Of a stretch of 39,205 bases of DNA, positions 7,507 through 15,640 are shown piece after piece (the first letter of the stretch is position 1; each line of letters opens with the position of its first letter). A program made the translations under genes and the position numbers. Below the pieces are notes generated by a model. It ran no database searches. It had not been told where the DNA came from and saw only the letters and a list, made by a program, of their open reading frames with translations. The stretch lies in the NCBI GenBank assembly GCA_023443455.1, contig JAEZUE010000073.1, positions 1-39,205 on the forward strand, written 5' to 3'. The stretch is from Verrucomicrobiota bacterium (GTDB taxonomy: Bacteria > Verrucomicrobiota > Verrucomicrobiia > Opitutales > Opitutaceae).

Positions 7507-7953
7507 TCAACCGGCGTCGCTCTCGTCGGGCGCGGCGATGTCGGGCAGTTGCAGGCGGCGCACCTCGGGCTCGTACGGCTGGAGGAAGGCCTCGTCGAAA
7601 TCGAAGACCTCGGCGAAGTCCTCGATGCAGTCGTTGTCGGTCTTCGAGAGCACGCTGTATTCGATCAGCTTGAAGACGATTTCGCCGAAGTCGCGGCACC
7701 GGGTCAGGCCCCAGTCGGTGAGCACGGTGTGGGCGAGCGGGCCGAACTGGTCGATCGCGTAGGCCCGGAAGCCGTGCAACAGCTCCTGCCCCGCGACATG
7801 TTGGCTGCGCTTGGCGCGCTCGGGATCGCGTTTCTTGAGCTCCTTGACGGTGAAATCGAGGCCCGCGCGGACGAAATGGTAGGCGCGTTTGTCGTAGCGG
7901 GAGTCGTCCTTGTGGATCAGGTCGATGATCTCGTTGAATTCGAGGTCTTGCAT
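7507..7953 (-). CDS. Conserved protein of the Planctomycetes/Verrucomicrobia-restricted TIGR04138 type
   Basis: A 148-residue soluble acidic protein with no signal peptide or membrane segment. The order EFNEIIDLIHKDDSRYDKRA, then YHFVRAGLDFT, HVAGQELLHGFRAYAIDQFG and WGLTRCRDFGEIVFKLIE is the pattern I associate with the Minf_1886 / TIGR04138 family, found in Verrucomicrobia and Planctomycetes and of unknown function. The C-terminus is acidic (FAEVFDFDEAFLQPYEPEVR). The ATG at 7953 precedes the conserved start. It lies 109 bp upstream of the M16 gene in the same direction and may be co-transcribed with it. It is useful mainly as a taxonomic marker; no activity can be named. Confidence 0.8.
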   Translation of the reverse strand: MQDLEFNEIIDLIHKDDSRYDKRAYHFVRAGLDFTVKELKKRDPERAKRSQHVAGQELLHGFRAYAIDQFGPLAHTVLTDWGLTRCRDFGEIVFKLIEYSVLSKTDNDCIEDFAEVFDFDEAFLQPYEPEVRRLQLPDIAAPDESDAG

Positions 7954-8216
7954 GCCGTGGTGATCGAAGTCGGAGGGGGTAGCAGACTCGGTGCCGCTGC
8001 GCAATGGGCATGACGGAGCTTTGTCGGCGGGGCGGAAACCACACCTCCACCGCGATCCCCCATCGGAGGGAAGAAGGATGCCTCGCGCTGGACCTCCGAT
8101 CAGGCGGAACCTCGGTTCGCTGGCGGTTCTCCACACCAAAATCGACCCACCGAGCAGCGGCGGGCACACACTTCGCGGCACTGGGGGCAACGCGGACTAT
8201 CCGGTGCGCATCGGCG
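7954..8216. other. Gene-free stretch between guaB terminator and the TIGR04138-type gene
   Basis: No convincing coding frame, repeat or RNA structure is visible here. It must carry the promoter of the 7953-7507 gene, because the guaB terminator at 8217-8252 closes the unit upstream. I find no clear -35/-10 pair. Confidence 0.4.
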
Positions 8217-8252
8217 AAAAAAGACCCGCCGACCGGAAACCGGCGGCGGGTC
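8217..8252 (-). terminator. Intrinsic terminator of guaB
   Basis: Read on the minus strand: stem GACCCGCCG (8252-8244) with CGGCGGGTC (8231-8223), a 12-nt loop that can itself pair CCGG with CCGG, then TTTTTT (8222-8217). It starts 26 bp beyond the guaB stop codon. Confidence 0.92.
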
Positions 8253-8278
8253 CAAGAAAATGCGACCGCCAACTCCGC

Positions 8279-9847
8279 TCAGCCGCGGGACTTGTGGGTC
8301 TTGATCTCGATGACGTCGTGCGGGGCCGACTCGCGCTGGCCGGCAGGGCTGACGCGCACGTACCGCGCGCGACGGCGCAGCTCGGGGAGATTCGCCGCGC
8401 CGAGATAGCCGAGACCGCTCTGCATGCCTCCGATGAGGTTGCCGAGCATGTCGTCGATGGAGCCCGAGACCTCCTTCAGCGCCTCGATGCCCTCGGCGGC
8501 GACCTTGCGGGTGGTATCGTTCTTGTCGTGACCGTAGCGGGCGGCCGACCCGGCCTTCATGGCGGCGAGGGAGCCCATGCCGCGGTACTGCTTGTAGAAC
8601 TTGCCGTCGATCTCGACGATGTCGCCCGGGGCCTCGCGGCAACCGGCGAGCAGGCCGCCGCACATGACCACGTCGGCGAGAGTGAGCGCCTTGACCATGT
8701 CGCCCGACTTCACGATGCCGCCGTCGGCGATGAGCCGCACACCCTTCGCGGCGGCGGCCTGGCTGCAGACGTAGAGCGCGGTGAGCTGCGGGATGCCGAC
8801 ACCGGCGACCACGCGGGTGGTGCAGATCGAGCCGGGCCCCTGGCCGACCTTGATGGCGTTCGCACCGCACTCGGCGAGGTACTCGACACCCGAGCCGCTG
8901 GTGACATTGCCGGCGATGATCGTGAGATGCGGGAAGGCCTGGCGAATGAGCTGCACGGTCTCGCCGACGCCCTTGGTGTGGCCATGCGCGGTGGATACAG
9001 CGATGCAGTCGACGTGTTCGGCGACGAGGGCGTTGATGTGCGCGACGATCTTGTCGCGGTCGAGGGAGCCGTCGGGCCGGCGCACCGGGGAGACGGCGGC
9101 GCCGCAGACGAGACGGAAATCGGTGTCGCGGGCGGGTTTCCGGTTGGTCTTGGCCTCGGAGAGGATGCGCTCCACATCGGAGCTGGTGACGAGACCGCGG
9201 AGCCGGCCGTCGTCGTCGACGACGAGCATCTTGTTGACGCCGACGTACTGGTTGAAGAACCGGTCGGCGGCCAGGATCGGGTCGGTGCCGAGGTCGCGTT
9301 GATTGATGGTGAAGAGCTTCTCGCGCGGGGTCATCGCCTCGGCGACGGTCTTGCCGCGGTAGCGATCCTTCACGACATTACCGCCGAGCAGGCCGGCGAG
9401 ACGGCCGGCTTCGTCTACGACAGGGAAGGCGCGGAAGTCGAAGCGCCGCTGCTCGACCAGGGCGAGGATGTCGCCGATGAGCTGGCCGGGCTGCACGGTG
9501 ATCGGATCCTGGATCATGCCGTGCACGTGGCGTTTCACTCGGGCCACTTCCTTCACCTGCTCCTTGGCGGGCATGTTGTAGTGGATCAGGCCGATGCCGC
9601 CGTTGAGGGCCATCGAGATCGCCATGCGCGACTCGGTCACGGTGTCCATGTCGGCCGAGACGATCGGCACCTGGAGGCGCAGGGAGTCGGAAAGACTGGT
9701 CGAGAGATCGGCGTCCTTCGGGAGGATTTCGGAGTAGAGGGTCGCCAGGGAGACGTCGTCGTAGGTCAGTCCGGTGGGCCGGTTGGCCGCGAAGAAATCG
9801 TCGGCCGAAAGATAGAAGTGCGCGTCGGAGGCGGCAGTGAAGCTCAT
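8279..9847 (-). CDS. guaB: Inosine-5'-monophosphate dehydrogenase (IMPDH), with unusual active-site residues
   Basis: A 522-residue enzyme that oxidises IMP to XMP with NAD+, the committed step of GMP synthesis. Order: N-terminal barrel strands, a CBS pair (about 110-235), then the rest of the barrel. Visible are the catalytic-loop motif GPGSICTTR (Cys342), ADGGI, the flap YRGMGS and ARYGH, and GGMQSGLGYLGA. Two substitutions stand out. The Asp of the usual (D/S)xxHGHS motif that contacts NAD ribose is Ser (VSTAHGHTKG, Ser285). In the early motif SAAMDTVTE the second Ala is Asp (SADMDTVTE). ATG at 9847 is preferred over the 9928 start because the extra 27 residues are not IMPDH-like. A terminator follows at 8217-8252. 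The comM-type gene lies upstream, 113 bp away. Confidence 0.9.
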   Translation of the reverse strand: MSFTAASDAHFYLSADDFFAANRPTGLTYDDVSLATLYSEILPKDADLSTSLSDSLRLQVPIVSADMDTVTESRMAISMALNGGIGLIHYNMPAKEQVKEVARVKRHVHGMIQDPITVQPGQLIGDILALVEQRRFDFRAFPVVDEAGRLAGLLGGNVVKDRYRGKTVAEAMTPREKLFTINQRDLGTDPILAADRFFNQYVGVNKMLVVDDDGRLRGLVTSSDVERILSEAKTNRKPARDTDFRLVCGAAVSPVRRPDGSLDRDKIVAHINALVAEHVDCIAVSTAHGHTKGVGETVQLIRQAFPHLTIIAGNVTSGSGVEYLAECGANAIKVGQGPGSICTTRVVAGVGIPQLTALYVCSQAAAAKGVRLIADGGIVKSGDMVKALTLADVVMCGGLLAGCREAPGDIVEIDGKFYKQYRGMGSLAAMKAGSAARYGHDKNDTTRKVAAEGIEALKEVSGSIDDMLGNLIGGMQSGLGYLGAANLPELRRRARYVRVSPAGQRESAPHDVIEIKTHKSRG

Positions 9848-9960
9848 GGCCGAGTTTAACTTCGACGGGGCGACTTCGGGGTCAATGAGGATTTCCGACG
9901 ATTTGCGGTTCGCCCCTTCGACGACCACGGCGGCCGCCGCCGCATTGTGCCCTTTCCGAG

Positions 9961-11496
9961 CTAAACCAGCGCGGGCCGATCGAGCGAACGGTACTGGATC
10001 GCTTCGAGCAGGTGCGGCGCATCGATCTGCTCACTGTCGGCGAGGTCGGCGATGGTGCGTGCGACCTTGAGGATGCGGTCGTAGGCGCGGGCCGAGAGCG
10101 AGAGCTGGTGCATGGCCTGCTCGAGCAGGTCGCCGAGCATGGTGTTGTGCGCGCAATGCCGCCGCAGCTGGGCCGGCGTCATGCGGGCATTGCTACGGGT
10201 TCGCGAACCGGCGAACCGCTCGTGCTGGACCCGCCGCGCGCGTTGTACGCGCTCGCGGATCGCGGCGGAGGTCTCGCCGAGCCGGCTGGAGCGCAGTTCG
10301 GCGATCGCCAGGGCGGGCGCCTCGACGTGCAGGTCGATGCGATCGAGCAACGGCCCGCTGATGCGCGCCCGGTAGCGCTGGATCTGCGCGGGCGAGCAGC
10401 GGCATTCGCGTTTCGTGTCGCCGAGATAGCCGCACGGGCAGGGATTCATCGCGGCCACGAGCATGAAGTTCGCGGGCAACGTGACCTTGCCGGCGCTGCG
10501 CGAGATCGTGACATGGTTGTCCTCCAGCGGTTGGCGCAACACCTCGAGGGCGGAGCGCTTGAACTCGGGCAACTCGTCGAGAAACAGCACGCCGTGGTGC
10601 GCGAGCGAGATTTCGCCGGGCCCGGGAATCGTGCCACCGCCGATCAGGCCGACATCGGAAATCGTGTGGTGCGGCGCCCGAAACGGGCGGGTGAAACCGC
10701 CGAGCCCGCCGTGCAGGGTGTGCCCCGCCGCGCTGTGGATGGACAACATCTCGAGAAACTCCTCGATCGTGGGCTCCGGCATGATCGAGGAGATGCGTTT
10801 CGCGATCATCGATTTCCCGGAGCCGGGCGGGCCCACGAGCAGGATGTTGTGGTTGCCCGCCACCGCGATCTCGACTGCGCGCCGCACCGTAAGCTGCCCC
10901 TTGATCTCGGCAAAATCGGGCAAGCCATCGGCGGCCCCGTCCACCGGCTGGGGCGCGCTGCGCGGGAGGGGTTTCAACGCCAGTTCCCCCGAAAGGTAAC
11001 GCACCGCCTGCGTCAGATCGTCGACACGGTAGACCGGGATGTTCCCGACCAGTGCCGCCTCCTCGGCGGCGATCCCCGGCAGGATGATGCCGCGCAGGCC
11101 GAGCCGGCGCGCGAGCATCGCCATCGCCAACGCACCACGTACCGGCCGGGTCGCGCCCGAAAGGCCGAGCTCGCCGGCGATGAGAAACCCCTCGAGCCGA
11201 TCCGGCGGCAACTGGCCCGTCGCCACCAACATGCCCAGGGCGATCGGCAGGTCGTAGCACGGGCCCTCCTTGCGCAGGTCCCCGGGTGCGAGGTTGATCG
11301 TGGTGCGCGTGCGCGGCGGGTGGAAGCCGCTGTTGGCCAACGCCGAACAGACGCGGTCGTCGGATTCCTTCACGGCCGCATCCGGCAGGCCCACAAGAAT
11401 CAGTTTCGGGTCCCCGGCCTCGCCGGTGTTGACCTCGACATGGACGGGGACCGCCTCGATGCCCTGCAGGGCGGCGGAAAAGATGGTGGCAAACAT
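9961..11496 (-). CDS. comM: ComM/YifB-type Mg-chelatase-like AAA+ ATPase
   Basis: A 511-residue AAA+ ATPase of the YifB/ComM family, which in naturally competent bacteria promotes branch migration during chromosomal transformation. Order: N-terminal ChlI/Lon-like domain (1-170; MFATIFSAALQGIEA and PARTRTTINLAP-like motif), Walker A GPPGSGKS (222-229), Walker B VLFLDELPEF (303-312), a cysteine cluster CPCG...CRC (C353, C355, C365, C367) typical of the family, and the C-terminal MgChlI helical domain with SLSARAYDRILKVARTIADL. Start ATG at 11496 matches the conserved MFA-type N-terminus; the longer start at 11580 adds nothing recognisable. Divergent from the reductase gene at 11667. No competence genes are next to it. 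Confidence 0.92.
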   Translation of the reverse strand: MFATIFSAALQGIEAVPVHVEVNTGEAGDPKLILVGLPDAAVKESDDRVCSALANSGFHPPRTRTTINLAPGDLRKEGPCYDLPIALGMLVATGQLPPDRLEGFLIAGELGLSGATRPVRGALAMAMLARRLGLRGIILPGIAAEEAALVGNIPVYRVDDLTQAVRYLSGELALKPLPRSAPQPVDGAADGLPDFAEIKGQLTVRRAVEIAVAGNHNILLVGPPGSGKSMIAKRISSIMPEPTIEEFLEMLSIHSAAGHTLHGGLGGFTRPFRAPHHTISDVGLIGGGTIPGPGEISLAHHGVLFLDELPEFKRSALEVLRQPLEDNHVTISRSAGKVTLPANFMLVAAMNPCPCGYLGDTKRECRCSPAQIQRYRARISGPLLDRIDLHVEAPALAIAELRSSRLGETSAAIRERVQRARRVQHERFAGSRTRSNARMTPAQLRRHCAHNTMLGDLLEQAMHQLSLSARAYDRILKVARTIADLADSEQIDAPHLLEAIQYRSLDRPALV

Positions 11497-11609
11497 ACGG
11501 CGATTGGTTTCGCCGGGGGGCTGGCGGGTAGTGAGATGGCGGATCCACGGCCGGGCCGCAAGGCCCGAAGGTCGCAACAACCAAACCCGCCTAATCCTTA
11601 GCTTAAAGG

Positions 11610-11626
11610 TAAACTTAACAAGTTTA
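11610..11626. promoter_or_regulatory. Perfect AT-rich palindrome in a divergent promoter region
   Basis: TAAACTT-AAC-AAGTTTA: 7-bp arms around a 3-bp centre, in the 170-bp gap between comM (start 11496, minus) and the reductase (start 11667, plus). It is the most AT-rich spot for several kilobases. Symmetry, length and place suit a dimeric repressor or activator site; the regulator is unknown. Confidence 0.4.
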
Positions 11627-11666
11627 ACTTGCGAGACCCGCGGACCTGCTTAACGGGCAGGTAGCC

Positions 11667-12830
11667 ATGTCGACCGAACACCACACCGCGCTCTACTCCA
11701 AGGACCATCCACTGCTCACCCGGATCAGCGAGAACCGCGAACTCTCGGGGCCGGACTCGGAAAAGGACACCCGCCATTTCGTGATCGATATTGCGGGCAG
11801 CGGACTCTCCTACTCGGCCGGCGATGCACTCGGGATCCATCCGACCAACAACCCGCTCGAAGTGGAGGAGATCATCGAGCGGCTGGGAGCCACCGGCTGG
11901 GAACAAGTGACGGTTCCCCGCGCCCACGAAACCTGCACGCTGCGCGAAGCGTTGCAGCAGAAGCTCTCGCTCGCCGGCCCGGCCCGGAAGGCCGTGGAAT
12001 TGTTCGCCCACCGCGCCACCGACAACGCCGAACGCGCCCACCTCGACGCCCTGCTCGCGCCGGAATCCGCGCAACAACTCGCCGCATACACGGCCGAACG
12101 CCACTTCGTCGACCTGCTCCACGAAACGCCCAGCGCCCGGCTCGAGCCCCAGGAGTTCGTCGACCTGCTCCGCCGCCTCACGCCACGGCTCTACTCGATC
12201 GCCTCGTCGCCCCTCCTCCACCCCGACGAAATCCACCTCACCGTCTCCGTCGTGCGCTATGAGATGAACCGCCGCCCGCGCCACGGCGTCTGCTCGACGT
12301 TTCTGGCCGACCGCGTGGTCATGGGCGAGACACCTGTGATGGTCTTCGTCACCCATTCCCACTTCCGCCTGCCCGAAGACGGCGCCCGCGACGTGATCAT
12401 GGTCGGCCCCGGCGCCGGCATCGCCCCCTTCCGGGCGTTCCTGCAGGAACGCGAGGCCGCGCGTGCGACTGGCCGCAACTGGCTGTTCTTCGGCGACCAG
12501 CACCGCTCCAGCGATTTCCTCTACGAGGCCGAGCTCGAGAACTGGCGCAGCTCCGGCCATCTCGCCCGGCTCGACCTCGCCTTCAGCCGCGACCAGGCCG
12601 AGCGCCTCTACGTGCAACACCGCATGCTCGACGCCGCCGCGGACCTCTGGCGCTGGCTCGAGGGAGGCGCACACTTCTACGTCTGCGGCGACGCCAAACG
12701 CATGGCCAAGGATGTCGACGCCGCCCTCCACCATATCGTCGAACAACAGGGCGCGATGACCACCGAACAAGCCGCCGAATACGTGAAACATCTGCGGCAG
12801 AGCCGACGCTACCAGCGCGACGTGTATTGA
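11667..12830 (+). CDS. Flavodoxin-less CysJ-like FAD/NADPH reductase (sulfite reductase alpha-type)
   Basis: A 387-residue reductase with the FAD- and NADPH-binding modules of diflavin reductases (CysJ, cytochrome P450 reductase) but no N-terminal flavodoxin domain. FAD site: RLYSIASS (174-181) and GVCST (207-211). NADP site: MVGPGAGIAPFRAF (245-258), FFGDQHR (274-280), YVCGDAKRM (338-346). The chain ends in RRYQRDVY, with the terminal aromatic residue that stacks on FAD in this family. The connecting helical insert (residues 60-170) is retained. It would move electrons from NADPH through FAD to a partner carrying FMN or haem, which is not encoded nearby. ATG at 11667; GGCAGG seven bases upstream is a weak Shine-Dalgarno. 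The palindrome at 11610 may control it. Confidence 0.88.
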   Translation: MSTEHHTALYSKDHPLLTRISENRELSGPDSEKDTRHFVIDIAGSGLSYSAGDALGIHPTNNPLEVEEIIERLGATGWEQVTVPRAHETCTLREALQQKLSLAGPARKAVELFAHRATDNAERAHLDALLAPESAQQLAAYTAERHFVDLLHETPSARLEPQEFVDLLRRLTPRLYSIASSPLLHPDEIHLTVSVVRYEMNRRPRHGVCSTFLADRVVMGETPVMVFVTHSHFRLPEDGARDVIMVGPGAGIAPFRAFLQEREAARATGRNWLFFGDQHRSSDFLYEAELENWRSSGHLARLDLAFSRDQAERLYVQHRMLDAAADLWRWLEGGAHFYVCGDAKRMAKDVDAALHHIVEQQGAMTTEQAAEYVKHLRQSRRYQRDVY

Positions 12831-13028
12831 CCGCTTGTCGACAGGCGCCGCCCCGCACGGGGCCGGGCCCCGATCCTCCCGATCCCGGGGCGATGCCGCA
12901 CGAAAAGCTGGTTGTACCCGCGGAAAGGGAGAACGCGGCGGGGCCCCCGCGGCTCGGCGGAGACGCCCCGCCTCACCCCGCGCAAGCTCAATATTCAGCG
13001 AAGATACGAGGGCCGGCGAAGGCGTGTA

Positions 13029-13056
13029 TTGATCCTTGCCAAGCCGCGGATATGCG
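13029..13056 (+). promoter_or_regulatory. Possible sigma70-type promoter of fabG-acpP
   Basis: TTGATC (13029-13034), 16-bp spacer, TATGCG (13051-13056), 50 bp before the fabG ATG. Each hexamer is a partial match to consensus. The rest of the 12831-13106 gap shows no gene. Confidence 0.25.
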
Positions 13057-13106
13057 CCGGAATCAGCGACCTTCGTCTCAAAAGCCTCCCCCAACGCCCA
13101 TCCATC

Positions 13107-13859
13107 ATGAGCTTCACCTACACCAAGCGGACCGCGGTCGTCACCGGCGCCGGTCGCGGCATCGGCAAGTCCATTGCCGAGGCGCTGGCGCGTCGTGGCA
13201 TCACGGTCATCTGCGTGAGCAAGAACGAATCGACCTGCGGTGCCGTCGCCGAGGCGATCCGGGCGGCGGGCGGTTCGGCCAAGGCGGTCGCCGTCGACGT
13301 GGCCGATGGCGCCGCGGTGGCGAAGGCCTGCGAGGGCATCCTCGCCGAGTTCCCGACGATCGACATCCTCGTCAACAACGCCGGGATCACCCGCGACGGC
13401 CTCATCCTCCGCATGAGCGACGAGGACTGGCACAGCGTCGTCGAGACGAACCTCTCGAGCTGCTTCTTCTGGACCAAGGGCCTCGCCCGTCCGATGACCC
13501 GCCAGCGCTGGGGCCGCATCGTCAACATCACCTCGGTGAGCGGCGTGATGGGCAATGCCGGACAGGCCAACTACTCCGCCGCCAAGGCCGGCATGATCGG
13601 CTTCACCAAGACGATGGCCAAGGAGTTCGCCAGCCGCAGCATCACCGTCAACGCGGTGGCTCCCGGCTTCATCAAGACGGACATGACCACGGAGTTCACC
13701 GCGAAGGCCGACATTTCCGCAAAGATTTTGGAAGCAGTGCCCCTGAAACGGTTCGGTGAAGCCACCGAAATCGCCGCGATGGTCGAGTTCCTCTGTTCGG
13801 AGGAAGCCGGCTATATCACGGGTCAGGTTTTTCCCGTTGACGGCGGCATGGCTATCTGA
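13107..13859 (+). CDS. fabG: 3-oxoacyl-[acyl-carrier-protein] reductase
   Basis: A 250-residue short-chain dehydrogenase that reduces beta-ketoacyl-ACP with NADPH in type II fatty-acid elongation. The Rossmann motif TGAGRGIG is at 13-20, NNAG at 90-93, and the catalytic triad S143, Y156 and K160 lies in the segment ITSVSGVMGNAGQANYSAAK. The C-terminus YITGQVFPVDGGMAI is the standard FabG end. Start ATG at 13107 gives the usual short N-terminus (MSFTYTKRTAVVTGAG). It is followed after 36 bp by acpP and then fabF, all on the plus strand, so it is a fatty-acid synthesis gene rather than a PHB reductase. No Shine-Dalgarno is evident. Confidence 0.95.
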   Translation: MSFTYTKRTAVVTGAGRGIGKSIAEALARRGITVICVSKNESTCGAVAEAIRAAGGSAKAVAVDVADGAAVAKACEGILAEFPTIDILVNNAGITRDGLILRMSDEDWHSVVETNLSSCFFWTKGLARPMTRQRWGRIVNITSVSGVMGNAGQANYSAAKAGMIGFTKTMAKEFASRSITVNAVAPGFIKTDMTTEFTAKADISAKILEAVPLKRFGEATEIAAMVEFLCSEEAGYITGQVFPVDGGMAI

Positions 13860-13895
13860 AACCCATCACGCAAATCCCACCCAACCCAAACGACA

Positions 13896-14159
13896 ATGGC
13901 CGATAAAACCATCGAACAGCGCGTTAAAGAAATCATCGTTAACCAGTTGAATGTTAACGAGGAGCAGATCACTCCGAAGGCTTCCTTCCTGGATGATCTC
14001 GGCGCCGATTCCCTCGACACCGTCGAGCTCATCATGGCATTCGAAGAGGAGTTCAAAGAAGAGCTGGGCGGGGAGATTCCCGAGTCCGAAGCCGAGAAGC
14101 TCACCTCCGTCGGTGAGGTGATCGCCTATATCGAGGCGAAGGCCGGGCAGAAGCAGTAA
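13896..14159 (+). CDS. acpP: Acyl carrier protein
   Basis: An 87-residue acidic acyl carrier protein, the soluble carrier of growing acyl chains. The phosphopantetheine attachment serine is Ser39 in LGADSLDTVELIMAFEEEF. Helix boundaries and the C-terminal EVIAYIEAKAGQKQ are typical; it is slightly longer than the 78-residue E. coli protein. It lies 36 bp after fabG. Codon use is less GC-rich than that of its neighbours at the 5' end (AATGTTAACGAGGAG-type codons), as often seen in highly expressed short genes. A hairpin with T-tract follows at 14189-14221, before fabF, which could raise acpP transcript over fabF. Confidence 0.97.
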   Translation: MADKTIEQRVKEIIVNQLNVNEEQITPKASFLDDLGADSLDTVELIMAFEEEFKEELGGEIPESEAEKLTSVGEVIAYIEAKAGQKQ

Positions 14160-14188
14160 CGCTTCCAGCCGATCATTTCCCAACTTTG

Positions 14189-14221
14189 AGTCCCGACGTG
14201 ACCCGTTCGGGACTTTTGTTT
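14189..14221 (+). terminator. Terminator or attenuator between acpP and fabF
   Basis: Stem AGTCCCGA (14189-14196) with TCGGGACT (14207-14214), 10-nt loop, then TTTGTTTT (14215-14222). The fabF ATG is only 14 bp beyond the T-tract, leaving almost no room for a separate fabF promoter. Partial termination that sets the acpP to fabF ratio is the simplest reading. Confidence 0.75.
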
Positions 14222-14235
14222 TCCAGCCCTTATCT

Positions 14236-15489
14236 ATGGCATATTCCCAGACCCGGAGAAAAGTGGTGGTTACCGGCATCGGCGTCGTCACGGCGCTGGG
14301 CCAGACCGTCGACGAATTTTGGGCCAGTCTCCTCGCCGGCCGCAGCGGCATCAGCCGCGTCACCGGCTTCGATACGACCGACTACCCGTGTCAGGTCGGC
14401 GGCGAGATCCGCGACTTCGACCCGGCCAAGTACATGGACCCGAAAGAGGCCCGCCGCAACGACCGCTACACCCAGCTGGCCGTCGCCGCCGCCAAGCTCG
14501 CCGTCCAGGATTCCGGACTCGACCCCACCACGGTCGACCGCGAACGCGCCGGCGTGATCATCGGCTCGGGCATCGGTGGCATGTCCACCTTCGAGGCCCA
14601 GGCCCGCAACCTCATCGAAAAGGGGCCGCGCAAAGTCTCGCCGTTCTTCATCCCGGCGATGATCAGCAACATGGCCTCCGGCATCGTCGCCATCGAAAAC
14701 AACTTCGCCGGCCCGTGCTTCACGGTCGTCAGCGCCTGCGCCACCTCCACCCACTCCTTGGGCGAGGCCCTGCGCACGATCCAATACGGCGATGCCGACG
14801 TGATGCTCGCCGGCGGTGCCGAAGCTTCGGTTACGCCCCTCTCCTTCGCCGGCTTCTGCTCGATGAAGGCGATGAGCACCTCCTTCAACGACACCCCGGA
14901 GAAATCTTCCCGGCCCTTCGACGTCAACCGCGACGGCTTCGTCATGGGTGAGGGCGGCTGCATCTTCGTGCTCGAGTCCGAGGAGCACGCCAAGGCCCGC
15001 GGCGCCCGCATCTACGCCGAGTTCGCCGGCTACGCGGCCACGGCCGACGCCTTCCACATCACCCAGCCCGATCCCGATGCCCGCGGCCTTTCCTCCGCGA
15101 TGCGCCGCGCGATCGCCGACGCCGGAGTGGAACCGGGCGATATCAACTACATCAACGCCCACGGCACCTCCACGCCGTACAACGACAAGTTCGAGACCCT
15201 CGCCATCAAGAAGATCTTCGGCGACAACGCCAAGAACGTCCCGGTGAGCTCGACCAAGTCGATGACCGGCCACCTCCTCGGCGCCGCCGGCGCGGTCGAG
15301 GCCGCCGTCTGTGTGAAGGCCATCCAGACCGGCGAGATCCCCCCGACGATCAACTACGAGACGCCGGATCCGGAGTGCGACCTCGACTACGTCCCGAACG
15401 TGAAGCGTTCGGCCACGGTCGACGTCGCCCTGAGCAACAACCTCGGCTTCGGCGGACAAAACGCCTCGCTGGTGTTCAAGCGCTACTGA
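14236..15489 (+). CDS. fabF: 3-oxoacyl-[acyl-carrier-protein] synthase II
   Basis: A 417-residue condensing enzyme that adds malonyl-ACP to acyl-ACP in fatty-acid elongation. The KAS II catalytic set is complete: Cys168 in VSACATSTHS, His309 in NAHGTSTPYND, Lys341 and His346 in SSTKSMTGHLLGAAG. The C-terminus NNLGFGGQNASLVFKRY is typical. Start ATG at 14236 (MAYSQTRRKVVVTGIGV) fits the family; there is no Shine-Dalgarno, and the mRNA leader would be very short if transcription restarted after the hairpin at 14189. It is the third gene of fabG-acpP-fabF and is closed by a strong terminator at 15513. Confidence 0.96.
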   Translation: MAYSQTRRKVVVTGIGVVTALGQTVDEFWASLLAGRSGISRVTGFDTTDYPCQVGGEIRDFDPAKYMDPKEARRNDRYTQLAVAAAKLAVQDSGLDPTTVDRERAGVIIGSGIGGMSTFEAQARNLIEKGPRKVSPFFIPAMISNMASGIVAIENNFAGPCFTVVSACATSTHSLGEALRTIQYGDADVMLAGGAEASVTPLSFAGFCSMKAMSTSFNDTPEKSSRPFDVNRDGFVMGEGGCIFVLESEEHAKARGARIYAEFAGYAATADAFHITQPDPDARGLSSAMRRAIADAGVEPGDINYINAHGTSTPYNDKFETLAIKKIFGDNAKNVPVSSTKSMTGHLLGAAGAVEAAVCVKAIQTGEIPPTINYETPDPECDLDYVPNVKRSATVDVALSNNLGFGGQNASLVFKRY

Positions 15490-15512
15490 ACCCGGTCTCG
15501 GCGCAGCACTTC

Positions 15513-15550
15513 AACGGCGGCCCCGCTTCGGCAGGGCCGCCGTTTTGTTT
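15513..15550 (+). terminator. Intrinsic terminator of fabF
   Basis: Stem AACGGCGGCCC (15513-15523) with GGGCCGCCGTT (15534-15544), 10-nt loop CGCTTCGGCA, then a TTTTGTTT tract. It begins 24 bp after the fabF stop codon. Confidence 0.92.
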
Positions 15551-15640
15551 CCACCTGCTCCAAACTCCGATCCCCCGGAAGAGGGGAATCGATGAGGGAC
15601 CCCGCCAATGGCGCAGCCTCGATCGTGTCCTTCCCCTGGT

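Noticed and set aside
7991..9859. A plus-strand open frame of 622 codons across guaB
   Set aside because: Antisense to guaB, which has clear IMPDH motifs and its own terminator; no family features on the plus strand.
12831..13106. A short gene between the reductase and fabG
   Set aside because: Only Arg/Pro-rich frames without family features occur; the region contains G/C runs and a weak promoter-like pair.
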